Part shown: positions 16,746 through 25,458 of the stretch, in pieces
How positions within the stretch are numbered: position 1 is the stretch's first letter
Layout of the letters: the number at the start of each line of letters is the position of its first letter
Assembly (NCBI RefSeq): GCF_000308535.1
Contig: NZ_BAFW01000002.1
Coordinates: 62,001 to 126,000 of the forward strand
Direction: 5' to 3'
Source: Nocardia cerradoensis NBRC 101014
Lineage (GTDB): Bacteria > Actinomycetota > Actinomycetes > Mycobacteriales > Mycobacteriaceae
Length of the DNA: 64,000 bases
The notes under the pieces: generated by a model
Databases searched by the model: none
What the model was told of the DNA's origin: nothing
Seen by the model: the letters and a program-made list of their open reading frames with translations, nothing else
Position numbers and translations under genes: made by a program

Positions 16746-18959
16746 TCACACCGGCGTGATGGTCACCGGAACTCCGTTGAACACCGCATTTCCGGATACG
16801 GCGTCGATCCGCGAATCATCGGTCAGGGCATTGGCATTCACGCCGGCGTGCTCGCGCGCGACGGTCTGGGTACTGCCCGCATGTCCCCAGCCGTGCGGCA
16901 GGCTCACCACACCGGGCATGATCCGGTCGTTCGGTTCCACCGGCACGGTCAGCTTGCCGGACGCCGACTCGATCGCGGCCAGCTCGCCCAGCCCGAGGCG
17001 CGCCACGTCGTCGGGATGAATATGCAGCGTGCAGGTATTCGAACCACCGACCAGGGCCGGCACGTTGTGCATCCAACTGTTGTTCGACCGTAGGTGCCGC
17101 CGGCCGATCAACACCACATCCGGTCGGGCAGCAGACATTTCGGCCAGCAGCCGAGTCGTGTCGTCGAGCAGCTGCTGCGGCGCCAGCTCCACCTTCCGGG
17201 AGGCCGTGCGCAGCACGCCGGGCAGCCGCGGTTGCAGCGCGCCCAGGTCGACGCCGTGCGGATTGTCCAGCAGGACCTGCAGGTTCAGCCCCTCGGGCGC
17301 GATGTCGACGGATCGGCGATCGGGATTCCATTCGCCGTACGGGCCCAGGCGCAGCATCAGGTCGATGCGCTGTTCGGTGCTGTTCGCACCGATCAGTTCG
17401 CCGCGCCGCGCGCCGAGTCCGGCCTTGTGCGGGGTGCCGGCGATGATCAGCTCGTCCACCGCGGCGACGCAATCGGTTCCCGCCTCCGGCTGCTGCCCCG
17501 CCAGGGAAAGTGCCAGGCGGGCAAGTATTTCCGGTTCCGAGGGCCGGTCGCCGGGCAGGGCGACCACCGGCGGGGAATAGCGGGCGTAGTTGCGCACCGC
17601 GAACTGCAGCAGCGCGAAATCGTAGTGCGGCGCCTGCAGGGTGCGCGGCGGCGGCAGGATCACATCGGCATGACGGGTGGTCTCGTTGAGGTAGCGATCC
17701 ACACTGACCATGAAGTCCAGTCCGGCCAGCGCTTCGCCGAGCCGTGCGCCCGCGGGAGCCGAGAGCACCGGATTGCCGGCCACCGTCACCAGCATCCGGA
17801 CCTGCCCCTCTCCGGGGGTGAGGATTTCGTCGGCCAGCGTCGCGACGGGGAATTCGCCCATGGCTTCGGGCAATTCGCGCACGCGGCTGGCCCAGCGTCC
17901 GAGCCGGAACGGCCGTGTCCGCACGATGCCCAGGGCGGCGGCGGTGGCGAACATCGCGCCGCCCGGCCGGTCCAGATTGCCGGTGAGCACGTTGATCACG
18001 TCCACCAGCCACTGCGTGAGGGTGCCGAATTCGGCGGTGCAGGTGCCGATGCGCGCATAGACCGCGGCCGTCGGCGCCGCCGCCAGCTCCCGCGCCAGCC
18101 GCCCGACGGTCTCGGCCGGGATGCCGGTGCGTGCCTGCACCGCCTCGGGAGTGAACGGAATTGCGGCCGAACGGATCTGCTCGAGGCCCGCCACCTCGAC
18201 GCGGATATCGGTCAGGTCCTCGGTGAAGAGGGTGTGCACGATGCCGAACAGCAGGTAGGCGTCGCTGCCGGGCCGGATGAACAGATGCTCGTCGGCGAGG
18301 TCCGCGGTGCGGGTGCGCCGCGGATCGACCACGACCAACCGCCCGCCGCGCTTGCGCAGCGCCTTCAACCGGCCCGGATAGTCCGGGGCGGTACACAGCG
18401 AGCCGTTGGATTCCAGCGGGTTGGCGCCGAGCATCAGCAGATAGTCGGTGCGGTCCAGATCGGGCACGGCGACCGTGAGTGGATCGCCGAACATGAGCCC
18501 GCTCGACACCTGCTTCGGCATCTGATCGGCGGTGCTGGCCGAGTACAGATTGCGGGTACTCAGCGCCCGGATCAGCGCCGGCACGTACAGCGCGCCGGCG
18601 ATCGTGTGCGCATTCGGATTACCCAGATACAGCGCGGCGGCCTGGCGTCCGTATTCGTCGAGGACCGCGGGCGCTCGCTCGGCGATGAGATCGAAGGCCT
18701 CGGCCCAGGTGGCCTGCCGCCAGGTATCGGTGGCGCGATCCCGGATGATCGGTTCGGCCAGCCGATCGGGGTCGGCGTCCAGCGCCCCGAGGCTCGCGCC
18801 CTTCGGGCAGATGAAGCCGCGGCTGAACGGATCGTCGCGGTCGCCGCGCACGCGCGTCACCCGATCCTCAGCGTCCAGGGTGATCTCGAGTCCGCAGACG
18901 GCCTCGCACAGCGGGCAGGTGCGGTAGGTGGTCCGGGCTTCTGCGGTGACGCGCGACAT
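16746..18959 (-). CDS. Molybdopterin-dependent oxidoreductase (DMSO reductase family)
   Basis: A 737-residue cytoplasmic oxidoreductase with an N-terminal [4Fe-4S] motif C15-x2-C18-x3-C22-x28-C51, then molybdopterin-binding segments such as MLGANPLESNGS, VVVDPRRTRTADLADEH and a C-terminal dinucleotide-binding part (LHIHPDDVARLGL). No Tat signal is present. At the place where nitrate reductases and formate dehydrogenases carry the Mo-ligand Cys or Sec, this protein has DQMPKQVSSGLMFG (residues 145-158), so the ligand may be Ser or absent. Substrate cannot be told from sequence. It stands alone, with no other subunit genes next to it. Start ATG at 18959. Confidence 0.8.
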   Translation of the reverse strand: MSRVTAEARTTYRTCPLCEAVCGLEITLDAEDRVTRVRGDRDDPFSRGFICPKGASLGALDADPDRLAEPIIRDRATDTWRQATWAEAFDLIAERAPAVLDEYGRQAAALYLGNPNAHTIAGALYVPALIRALSTRNLYSASTADQMPKQVSSGLMFGDPLTVAVPDLDRTDYLLMLGANPLESNGSLCTAPDYPGRLKALRKRGGRLVVVDPRRTRTADLADEHLFIRPGSDAYLLFGIVHTLFTEDLTDIRVEVAGLEQIRSAAIPFTPEAVQARTGIPAETVGRLARELAAAPTAAVYARIGTCTAEFGTLTQWLVDVINVLTGNLDRPGGAMFATAAALGIVRTRPFRLGRWASRVRELPEAMGEFPVATLADEILTPGEGQVRMLVTVAGNPVLSAPAGARLGEALAGLDFMVSVDRYLNETTRHADVILPPPRTLQAPHYDFALLQFAVRNYARYSPPVVALPGDRPSEPEILARLALSLAGQQPEAGTDCVAAVDELIIAGTPHKAGLGARRGELIGANSTEQRIDLMLRLGPYGEWNPDRRSVDIAPEGLNLQVLLDNPHGVDLGALQPRLPGVLRTASRKVELAPQQLLDDTTRLLAEMSAARPDVVLIGRRHLRSNNSWMHNVPALVGGSNTCTLHIHPDDVARLGLGELAAIESASGKLTVPVEPNDRIMPGVVSLPHGWGHAGSTQTVAREHAGVNANALTDDSRIDAVSGNAVFNGVPVTITPV

Positions 18960-19019
18960 GGATCCATCATCGTCGGCGGTCGGTCGTCGCGCCGCGATTC
19001 ATCCGAAATGCACGAAAAC

Positions 19020-19059
19020 CGCGAAACCGCGAGAACGCTGACGTTCTCGCGGTTTCGCG
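19020..19059. terminator. Strong hairpin terminator
   Basis: A perfect 18-bp stem (19020-19037 and 19042-19059) with loop CTGA. It lies just after the stop of the minus-strand gene at 19070-19600 and before the start of the molybdopterin oxidoreductase gene, so it probably ends the former. Confidence 0.85.
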
Positions 19060-19069
19060 GATGGTCGAT

Positions 19070-19600
19070 TCAGCTGGCGATGCGAGCGACCTGCGGCTTG
19101 CGGCCGGAGTTCGCCGAACGCACGGCCGCGGCGATCGCGACGACCGGCGGCAGCCAGCGGGCCTCGGTCGGTGCTACACCCCAGCAGGCCTCGCCGGCCG
19201 AGAGCTGGGTGGGCGGCAGCGGGATGCCCGCACCGTCGGTGTAGACGATCGCGCCGGCCGCGCGCAGCGCCTCGAGCGCCATCGCGGCCTTGGCGAGTCC
19301 GGTCACCAGGTGGATCTCGCGGCGCTCGGCGCCCGGGATCTCGATCACCGGTCCGGACAGGTTGTTGGCCCGCAGGAATCGGCGCACGTTCGCGGCCAGT
19401 TCGCCGGCGACCTCGATACCCGAAACATTCGCATCGGTGATCAGGCAGATGCCGTTGGCCGTTTCAGCGACCGTCCACCCGCGCTGGATGTAGTCCTGCG
19501 CGGTAGCGGCCAACGTCGCCGCGTGGACGGAAGTCGGAAACGCTGTACGCACTGTGTTCTCCATTCCCCGGGTAGATCTGGGTCCTGCGTCGGTGTTCAT
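19070..19600 (-). CDS. Uncharacterised protein, weakly like small prim-pol-domain proteins
   Basis: A 176-residue soluble protein that I do not firmly recognise. It has ATAQDYIQRGWTVAETANG near the start, GPVIEIPGAERREIHLVTG in the middle, and AGAIVYTDGAGIPLPPTQL followed by CWGVAPTEARWLPP near the end. The order RGW..., PxxxPG..., TDGxxIPLPPTxL, W-x-APxE resembles short actinobacterial proteins annotated as bifunctional DNA primase/polymerase N-terminal domain, but the catalytic acidic residues of a working primase are not evident. The ATG at 19564 is an alternative start. A strong terminator follows, so it is likely a single-gene unit. Confidence 0.55.
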   Translation of the reverse strand: MNTDAGPRSTRGMENTVRTAFPTSVHAATLAATAQDYIQRGWTVAETANGICLITDANVSGIEVAGELAANVRRFLRANNLSGPVIEIPGAERREIHLVTGLAKAAMALEALRAAGAIVYTDGAGIPLPPTQLSAGEACWGVAPTEARWLPPVVAIAAAVRSANSGRKPQVARIAS

Positions 19601-19919
19601 GGGACGTATCGGGCCGCGCTACCGGCGGTGTTACAACTTGGTGGAAATTTCTTCGTGATGGTCGGATACGTCACACGGGCGAGCGGTGATCGCCGGTGGC
19701 TATGAGCCTTTCGGACCGCCGTACCCCGCCGTTGTGAACTGCTACGACTACCACCTTTGTGCGCGTCACTGTGAATCGAATGCGTTGCCGCTGTTGATTC
19801 CCTGGCAGCTCGCTGGGAAGAAATGGGCTGAAAGTGTGATGTGAGTCGCATGTGACCGATGGGATTCGAGCCCGCCCGGAGATTGCTCGCTTGCGCTGTG
19901 CCGGGAGAGGATTCGAATC
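19601..19919. other. Intergenic region between divergent genes
   Basis: These 319 bp separate the prim-pol-like gene (minus) from the DUF4282 gene (plus) and must hold both promoters. I see no coding sequence. A ten-base palindrome GATTCGAATC occurs at the end, next to the ribosome binding site GAGAGGA of the DUF4282 gene. No other strong repeat stands out. Confidence 0.5.
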
Positions 19920-20606
19920 ATGAGCGAAGACCCGCAGCGGCCCAGGAACCGGGATTCCGAGATCGGGGCCGCGCGCGATTCCGCTGGGGGCCCGCGGGAT
20001 AGGGACGAGACGCCCGAATCGTCCGGACGCGACGACGTCGACGAGGGTTCCGGCGAAGACGGCGACGCCGACTACGCCGTGGAGTCCCGCTGGCTCGCGT
20101 GGAAGGACTCCGCCCGACGCCGCTGGTCGCCGGACGAGACCGCGGAGGACGAGACCGCGGAGGACGAGCGGCCCGAACCGTTCCGCAGTCCCGGCGCCTT
20201 CCGCGCCTGGTGTGGTGCGGCCGCCCGCGCGCTGCTGGATGTGCAGTTCCGCACCTCGGCCACGCGCACGCTGCTGCCCCTGGCCTATCTCCTGGGACTG
20301 GCCTTCGCGATCGGCATCCCGCTGGTCCTGGTCGTGGTGCTGTGGCAGGTGTCCGCACTGCTGGGAGTGATCTTCGCGATCGTGGTGGCCGTACCCCTCG
20401 GCCTGACCATCGCGGCATCGGTGCGATTGGTGCTGGAATTCCTGGTCAACGCCTCGCGGCTGGCGACCCGGGTGGAGCACATCAACACCCTCGCCGACGA
20501 TCTCTTCCGCGCGCTGTCCGATGTCGCCGAGCCGGTGAACCAGCTCTCGGAAGATGTTCGCGCCGTGCAATTCTGGCGGTTCCGCAAACGTCCGCCGCGC
20601 AGGTAG
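19920..20606 (+). CDS. DUF4282-domain membrane protein
   Basis: A 228-residue protein with a long acidic, charged N-terminal half (residues 1-95, rich in Asp, Glu and Arg), then FRTSATRTLLPLAYLLGLAFAIGIPLV and a second helix VSALLGVIFAIVVAVPLGL, and finally LVLEFLVNASRLATRVEHIN. Two helices followed by this conserved arginine-bearing segment is the DUF4282 layout, whose function is unknown. The start ATG at 19920 has GAGAGGA 8 nt upstream. A short tandem DNA repeat codes for the repeated DETAE in the acidic part. The XRE-type regulator follows 124 bp later on the same strand, without a clear link. Confidence 0.75.
   Translation: MSEDPQRPRNRDSEIGAARDSAGGPRDRDETPESSGRDDVDEGSGEDGDADYAVESRWLAWKDSARRRWSPDETAEDETAEDERPEPFRSPGAFRAWCGAAARALLDVQFRTSATRTLLPLAYLLGLAFAIGIPLVLVVVLWQVSALLGVIFAIVVAVPLGLTIAASVRLVLEFLVNASRLATRVEHINTLADDLFRALSDVAEPVNQLSEDVRAVQFWRFRKRPPRR
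20133..20168 (+). repeat. Short tandem repeat in the DUF4282 gene
   Basis: The 15-mer GACGAGACCGCGGAG is repeated 2.4 times in frame and encodes DETAEDETAEDE. Such in-frame repeats are prone to length change between strains. Confidence 0.85.
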
Positions 20607-20729
20607 CGGCGTCTGCGCGGCCCGCTCGATCGGCGCGGCTGTCGGGGGCTGTTCTGTTGTGCGACAATCCGTTCGGGGGTGTCCGGAGCGAGTTCCGATG
20701 CCCGCGAAGGTTTCTGCCGAGGGGGGAAA

Positions 20730-21602
20730 ATGGCTTCACCGCAGGGGATCACCGGTTCGACCATGCCGCGGCGGCAATTGGGCCGGCGGCTGCGTGACCT
20801 GCGTAATCGCGCACGGATGACGACCCGGGTGGCCGCCCGCCGGCTGGAATGGTCGGAGGCCAAGATCTGGCGGATCGAGACCGGTCAGACCTCCCTGCGC
20901 AGCCTCGACGTGGAAGCCATGTGCAAGATCTACGGCGCGCCCGAGGCCGAGCTGGAACCTCTCACCGCGCTCGCCCGGGAAACCAAGGCCCGGGGGTGGT
21001 GGGCTCCCTACGGTGATGTGATCGCCGAGGGTTTCGACGTGTACATCGGCCTGGAAGAGGCCGCGACCCACATCTCGACCTTCGAGAACGAATTCGTGCC
21101 GGGCCTGCTGCAAACCGAGGAGTACACCCGCGCACTGCTGACCGCGGCCCGGCCGAATCTGAGCCCGGCCGAGGTCGAGCGCCGGATCGAGGTGCGCAGG
21201 CAGCGGCAGCGTCTGCTCACCCGCACCCCGGATCCGGTGCGGTTGGTGGCGATCATCGCCGAATCGCTGCTGTGGCGGCGGATCGGTGATCCGGCCGTGA
21301 TCGCGGGCCAACTGGATCATCTGCGCCGGATGTGCGAGTTCCCGCATATCGACATTCGCCTGGTGCCCAACGATTCCGGCTACCACGAGGGTCTCGATTC
21401 CGGACGATTCGTCCTGCTGGAATTCGGCGAAGCCGACGCGGAAACCACCGAGCCGCCGGTGGTGTACGTCGAAAATTTCGCCGGCTCCACCTATTTCGAC
21501 AAAAATTCCGATATCGACCGGTATCGGGGCGCATTCGCGAATATCCGCGCCGCCTCGGTGGACGGACGAGCGGTCCTCGACGAGGCCATCGCCGCTGCGT
21601 GA
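20730..21602 (+). CDS. XRE-family regulator with DUF5753 domain
   Basis: A 290-residue DNA-binding protein with an N-terminal Cro/C1-type helix-turn-helix (LGRRLRDLRNRARMTTRVAARRLEWSEAKIWRIETGQ, quoted in part: RLEWSEAKIWRIETGQ) and a C-terminal DUF5753 domain (GLLQTEEYTRALL, RQRLLTR, FPHIDIRLVPNDSGYH). Such regulators are numerous in actinomycetes and are often paired with a small DUF397 protein; no DUF397 partner is seen here. The ATG at 20730 is chosen because the GGGGGGA motif lies just upstream; the frame stays open to 20679 but that stretch has no start signal. Target genes are unknown. Confidence 0.88.
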   Translation: MASPQGITGSTMPRRQLGRRLRDLRNRARMTTRVAARRLEWSEAKIWRIETGQTSLRSLDVEAMCKIYGAPEAELEPLTALARETKARGWWAPYGDVIAEGFDVYIGLEEAATHISTFENEFVPGLLQTEEYTRALLTAARPNLSPAEVERRIEVRRQRQRLLTRTPDPVRLVAIIAESLLWRRIGDPAVIAGQLDHLRRMCEFPHIDIRLVPNDSGYHEGLDSGRFVLLEFGEADAETTEPPVVYVENFAGSTYFDKNSDIDRYRGAFANIRAASVDGRAVLDEAIAAA

Positions 21603-21631
21603 CGCCCGGCCGGATTCGGTGCGGGCCGGAT

Positions 21632-22135
21632 TCAGTGCAGGGTGCGTTCCAGGACGTCGCGGTGCGTCGGGACGGCGGCGGTGTGAACCGCGCGGCCCTT
21701 GTCGGTGAGGCAGACGTAGATCGCGCGGCGGTCCTCGGTGCACAGGGTGCGATCGACCAGTCCGTCGCGCTCCAGTCGTGCCACCGTTCGGGACAGTGCG
21801 CTCTGGCTCAGGTGGATGTCGTGCGCCAGATCGCTCATCCGATAGCTGTCGCACGAGGCGTCGACCAGACGGTCCAGCGTCTCGAACTCGCTGAGGCCGA
21901 TGTGGTGTTCACGCTGCAGATCCTTCTCCAGCGCACAGGACACCGCGGCATGGCGAGCGAGTAGATCGCGCCATTCGCCGACCAAGCCGCCCGGCCCGTC
22001 GTTCCGGGCGGTCGGCACGGGGCAACCGGTGTCGGTATCACTCGGCGCTACGGACGGCAGACCTGCGGATAACGCCGTGTCCGGTGTTACCGCGTCCGTC
22101 GAATGCGCCGGAAACGCTGTCGACGCCTTTGTCAT
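21632..22135 (-). CDS. MarR-family transcriptional regulator
   Basis: A 167-residue winged-helix regulator. After about 45 variable residues come the MarR elements LARHAAVSCALEKDLQREH, LSEFETLDRL, the recognition-helix region HLSQSALSRTVARLERDGLV and the wing CTEDRRAIYVCLTDKG. It is divergent from a drug-type MFS transporter with a dyad-rich spacer between them, the standard layout of a MarR repressor controlling an efflux pump. An AGGA lies upstream of the ATG at 22135. Ligand unknown. Confidence 0.88.
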   Translation of the reverse strand: MTKASTAFPAHSTDAVTPDTALSAGLPSVAPSDTDTGCPVPTARNDGPGGLVGEWRDLLARHAAVSCALEKDLQREHHIGLSEFETLDRLVDASCDSYRMSDLAHDIHLSQSALSRTVARLERDGLVDRTLCTEDRRAIYVCLTDKGRAVHTAAVPTHRDVLERTLH

Positions 22136-22172
22136 GTCGTCATCCTAGTGCGTGGGCCGGTTTCATGCAACT

Positions 22173-22213
22173 ACATTAAATGCTTGTGCATTAGATGCAC
22201 GCGCATGTAATGT
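22173..22213. promoter_or_regulatory. Nested dyads, likely MarR operator
   Basis: An outer inverted repeat ACATTAAATGC/GCATGTAATGT (22173-22183, 22203-22213; 10 of 11 match) encloses AATGC-TTGT-GCATT (22179-22192) and TGCAT-TAG-ATGCA (22187-22199). It lies between marR and the MFS gene and overlaps the first possible start codons of the latter. Confidence 0.6.
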
Positions 22214-22221
22214 TCCGCGAC

Positions 22222-23688
22222 ATGACTTCCACAGCAACACTTCCGGCCGCCTCGGCGGCCGACACTCGGTGGCCGATCCGGCTCTGGGGCATGCTCATCA
22301 CGCTGTGCATCGTGCTGTTCCTGGACGGCCTCGACGTCTCGATGGTCGGCGTCGCGCTGCCGTCCATCGGCACCGAACTCCACCTCGAAACCTCGACCCT
22401 GCAGTGGCTGGTCAGCGGATACGTCCTCGGCTACGGCGGACTGCTGCTGCTCGGCGGCCGCACCGCCGATCTGCTGGGGCGGCGCAAGGTCTTCCTCATC
22501 GCACTGGCCGTCTTCGCGGTCGCCTCGCTGGCGGGCGGGCTGGTCAGCTCCGGGCCGCTGCTGATCGCGACCCGCTTCGTCAAGGGTCTGGCGGCCGCTT
22601 TCACCGCGCCGACCGGGCTGTCGATCATCACCACGAATTTCGCCGAGGGGCCGGCGCGCAACAAGGCGCTGTCCATCTACACCGTCTTCGGTGCCGGTGG
22701 CTACTCGATGGGCCTGGTCTTCGGTGGCCTGATGACCGGTTTCGGCTGGCGCTGGACCTTCCTGCTGCCGGTGCCGATCGCGCTGGCCGCCCTGATTTCC
22801 GCGGCGATCCTGGTGCCGAAGGACAAGGGCGACACCGCCGAAGGTGGACACGATCTGCTGGGTGCGTTGTTCTCCACCGCCGCCATGCTGCTGCTCGTCT
22901 ACACCGTGGTGTCCGCACCGCAGGCCGGCTGGGGTTCGGCGCGCACCGTGGGCTCGTTCGCGGCCGTCCTCGTCCTGTTCGTCGCGTTCGTCGCGGTGGA
23001 GAAGCGGGTGCGGCATCCGCTGATCCGGCTCGGCATCCTCCGCAAGGCCACACTGGTGCGGGCCAGTCTGGTGATCGTCGCGGTGGCGGGTTCCTACTTC
23101 AGCTGGCAGTTCATCGTCACCCTGTACCTGCAGGACAGTCTGGGCTGGTCGCCGCTGACCCTGGCGATGGCGCTGCTGCCGGTGGGTGTGCTGGTCGCGC
23201 TGTCCTCGGTGTTCTCCGACAAGTTGGTGGACCGCTTCGGCACTGGCCCGATCATCGCGGTCACCACCACCGTCATGGCGATCGGTTACCTGCTGTTCCT
23301 GCGGATCGACACCGCACCCTCCTACGTCGCGGTGATCCTGCCCGCGGTGCTGCTGATCGGTATCGGATGGATCGGCTTCCCGGCCATCAACATTCAGGCC
23401 ACCAACGGCATCGAGGACGAGGAACAGGGCCTGGCGGCCGGTGTGCTGCAGACCTCGATGCAGGTCGGCGCGGCGATCGTTCTCGCCATCACCACCGCGC
23501 TGATTTCCTCGGGCCCGCACGGTAATTCACCGCAGGCGGTACTCGACAGCTACCGTCCCGGTCTGATCTTCGCGGGTATCGCGGCGATCATCGGCGCCCT
23601 CATCGCCTTCACCCACTTCCTTCCCACCCGCAGGAAGCAGCAGGAGGTCGAGGACACCGAACAGGCACCGGAACTCGCGGCAGCCTGA
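22222..23688 (+). CDS. MFS transporter, DHA2 (EmrB/QacA) type
   Basis: A 488-residue membrane protein with about 14 helices, the DHA2 proton-antiporter layout for drug efflux. Motif A appears as LGGRTADLLGRRKVF after helix 2, motif C-like glycines occur as FGAGGYSMGLVFGG, and the first helix carries LDGLDVSMVGVALPSIG. The cytoplasmic tail is acidic. ATGs at 22195, 22210 and 22222 are possible; 22222 is preferred because the first two fall inside the operator dyads, though none has a good ribosome binding site. Probably repressed by the divergent MarR; the substrate is unknown. Confidence 0.88.
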   Translation: MTSTATLPAASAADTRWPIRLWGMLITLCIVLFLDGLDVSMVGVALPSIGTELHLETSTLQWLVSGYVLGYGGLLLLGGRTADLLGRRKVFLIALAVFAVASLAGGLVSSGPLLIATRFVKGLAAAFTAPTGLSIITTNFAEGPARNKALSIYTVFGAGGYSMGLVFGGLMTGFGWRWTFLLPVPIALAALISAAILVPKDKGDTAEGGHDLLGALFSTAAMLLLVYTVVSAPQAGWGSARTVGSFAAVLVLFVAFVAVEKRVRHPLIRLGILRKATLVRASLVIVAVAGSYFSWQFIVTLYLQDSLGWSPLTLAMALLPVGVLVALSSVFSDKLVDRFGTGPIIAVTTTVMAIGYLLFLRIDTAPSYVAVILPAVLLIGIGWIGFPAINIQATNGIEDEEQGLAAGVLQTSMQVGAAIVLAITTALISSGPHGNSPQAVLDSYRPGLIFAGIAAIIGALIAFTHFLPTRRKQQEVEDTEQAPELAAA

Positions 23689-23701
23689 GATCCCTTCCCG
23701 A

Positions 23702-23743
23702 ACGCCACGTCCGGCTCATACCCGTTCGAGCCGGACGTGGCGT
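23702..23743. terminator. Bidirectional terminator between the MFS gene and rmlC
   Basis: A perfect 16-bp inverted repeat (23702-23717 and 23728-23743) with a ten-base loop, between two convergent genes. Confidence 0.85.
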
Positions 23744-23780
23744 CCGCGCGATCCGGGCCGGGAGGGGGAACCCGGGGACT

Positions 23781-24338
23781 TCAGCGAAGTTCGCGCAGGC
23801 GCGGCGCGGCCGCATCCTTCGGGGAGCGGATGAAGGTCAGCGGACTGCCGTCGGAACCGGCCGTGGGCCAGTCGATTCCGAGATCCGGATCGAAGGCGTC
23901 GAGGTCCCGGTCGAATTCGGGGGAGTATTCGAGGGAGCAGAGATAGGTGACGGTGGAATCGTCGGCCAGCGACAGCAGGGCGTGACCGAGACCCTCGGAG
24001 ACGAAGACCGAGCGGCGCGTGACGTCATCGATCACCACGCTGTCCCAGCGGCCGAAGGTGGGGGAGTCACGGCGCAGATCCACCACGACATCCAGGAAGG
24101 CGCCGCGCATACAGGTGACGTATTTCGCCTGGCCGGGCGGATTCTCGGTGTAGTGGATGCCGCGCAGGACACCGGCCGCCGAGGTGGAGGTGTTCATCTG
24201 CAGCAGGTCCAGGGGCCGTCCGGTCGCCTTCTCGAATTCCGAGGCCTTGAACGTCTCGGCGAAGACGCCGCGCTCGTCGCCGCGCAGCACCGGCGTGAAC
24301 TCCCACGCACCGGGGACCGCCAGTTCTCGAATCCGCAT
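23781..24338 (-). CDS. rmlC: dTDP-4-dehydrorhamnose 3,5-epimerase RmlC
   Basis: A 185-residue cupin enzyme that epimerises dTDP-4-keto-6-deoxyglucose in the rhamnose pathway; rhamnose forms the linker of arabinogalactan to peptidoglycan. Motifs seen: GVFAETF, GVLRGIHY (with the catalytic His), PPGQAKYVTC, DVVVDLRRDSPTFGRWDS, VSEGLGHA and YLCSLEYSP (with the active-site Tyr), then DPDLGIDWP. It follows rmlA with a single base between stop and start, so the two are co-translated. It is about 15 residues shorter at the C-terminus than the mycobacterial enzyme, which should not affect the core. Confidence 0.92.
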   Translation of the reverse strand: MRIRELAVPGAWEFTPVLRGDERGVFAETFKASEFEKATGRPLDLLQMNTSTSAAGVLRGIHYTENPPGQAKYVTCMRGAFLDVVVDLRRDSPTFGRWDSVVIDDVTRRSVFVSEGLGHALLSLADDSTVTYLCSLEYSPEFDRDLDAFDPDLGIDWPTAGSDGSPLTFIRSPKDAAAPRLRELR

Positions 24339-24339
24339 G

Positions 24340-25230
24340 TCAACCGTCCTGTCCGTAGCGATCGTCGCGCCCGCGATTCAGCAGGTCCAGCAGGTAGGTC
24401 CCGTACCCGGAGCGCACCAGCGGTTCGGCCAGCCGGCACAACTGTTCGTCGTCGATGAAGCCCATCCGCCAGGCCACCTCCTCGGGCACGCCGATCTTGA
24501 GGCCCTGTCGTTCCTCGATGGTGCGCACGTAGTTGGCGGCGTCCAGCAGCGAATCGAAGGTTCCGGTATCGAGCCAGGCGGTACCGCGTGCGAGGGTTTC
24601 GACCTGCAACCGCCCCTGTTCCAGATAGGTGCGGTTGATATCGGTGATCTCGTATTCGCCGCGCGCGGACGGCCGCAGTCCCCGGGCGATCTCGACGACG
24701 TCGTTGTCGTAGAAGTACAGGCCGGGAATGGCGTAGTTGGACCGCGGGAGTTTCGGCTTCTCCTCGATGGAAACGGCTCTACCCCGGTCGAATTCGATCA
24801 CGCCGTAGGCCGAGGGATCGGATACCCGATAGGCGAAGACCGCGCCGCCGTCGAGGCCGTCGAAGCGCCGCAACCGGGTGCCGAGACCTGGACCGTGAAA
24901 AATGTTGTCGCCGAGCACCAGCGCCGCGCATTCGCCGCCGATGTGGTCGGCGCCGAGCACGAAGGCCCGGGCCAGGCCGTCGGGTTCGGGTTGCACCACG
25001 TAGTCGATCGCCAGACCGAACTGGGTGCCGTCGCCGAGCAGCCGGCGGAAGGCCCCGGCATCCTCCGGGGTGGTGATCACCAGGATGTCGCGAATGCCCG
25101 CCAGCATCAGCGTGGACAGCGGGTAGTAGACCATCGGCTTGTCGTACACCGGGACCAGTTGCTTGCTGACCCCGCGCGTGATCGGGTGCAGCCGGGACCC
25201 GGTGCCCCCGGCCAGAATGATTCCGCGCAT
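24340..25230 (-). CDS. rmlA: Glucose-1-phosphate thymidylyltransferase RmlA
   Basis: The first enzyme of dTDP-rhamnose synthesis, joining dTTP and glucose-1-phosphate. The 296 residues start [18 protein letters not shown], the nucleotide-binding signature, followed by [57 protein letters not shown] and [14 protein letters not shown]. The ATG at 25230 is chosen over one three codons upstream because the family starts exactly at MRGIILAGG. rmlC follows immediately; rmlB lies 3 kb away on the other strand and rmlD is not in the window. Confidence 0.95.
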   Translation of the reverse strand: MRGIILAGGTGSRLHPITRGVSKQLVPVYDKPMVYYPLSTLMLAGIRDILVITTPEDAGAFRRLLGDGTQFGLAIDYVVQPEPDGLARAFVLGADHIGGECAALVLGDNIFHGPGLGTRLRRFDGLDGGAVFAYRVSDPSAYGVIEFDRGRAVSIEEKPKLPRSNYAIPGLYFYDNDVVEIARGLRPSARGEYEITDINRTYLEQGRLQVETLARGTAWLDTGTFDSLLDAANYVRTIEERQGLKIGVPEEVAWRMGFIDDEQLCRLAEPLVRSGYGTYLLDLLNRGRDDRYGQDG

Positions 25231-25344
25231 GTCACGCAAGTCTGCCAGCTCTCGCCCGCTGGGGCTCGATGAGGTTCCGAGTAGACCGCGAAATGGTCAC
25301 GATGGTTTCGCCGGACCCTGGTCGGGCGATCAGTATTGCGTAGG

Positions 25345-25381
25345 TCACACATCCGTGGTGTTCTGAAACACCAGTGTGTGA
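25345..25381. promoter_or_regulatory. Nested dyad between rmlA and the hydrolase gene
   Basis: TCACACA (25345-25351) and TGTGTGA (25375-25381) flank TGGTGTT-CTGA-AACACCA (25356-25373), all perfect. The 228-bp divergent spacer holds promoters for rmlA and the hydrolase; this dyad is a likely operator. Confidence 0.5.
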
Positions 25382-25458
25382 GATGTCAGCGCCGACACCT
25401 CAGCTACCGAATCTGCCGGTAGCCGGTCACTCGGCGCCGAGTGGCAGGTAGGTGCGCG

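Noticed and set aside
19671..20570. Minus-strand ORF opposite the DUF4282 gene
   Set aside because: Arg/His/Gly-rich with no helices or motifs; the plus-strand reading has a ribosome binding site and a known domain layout.
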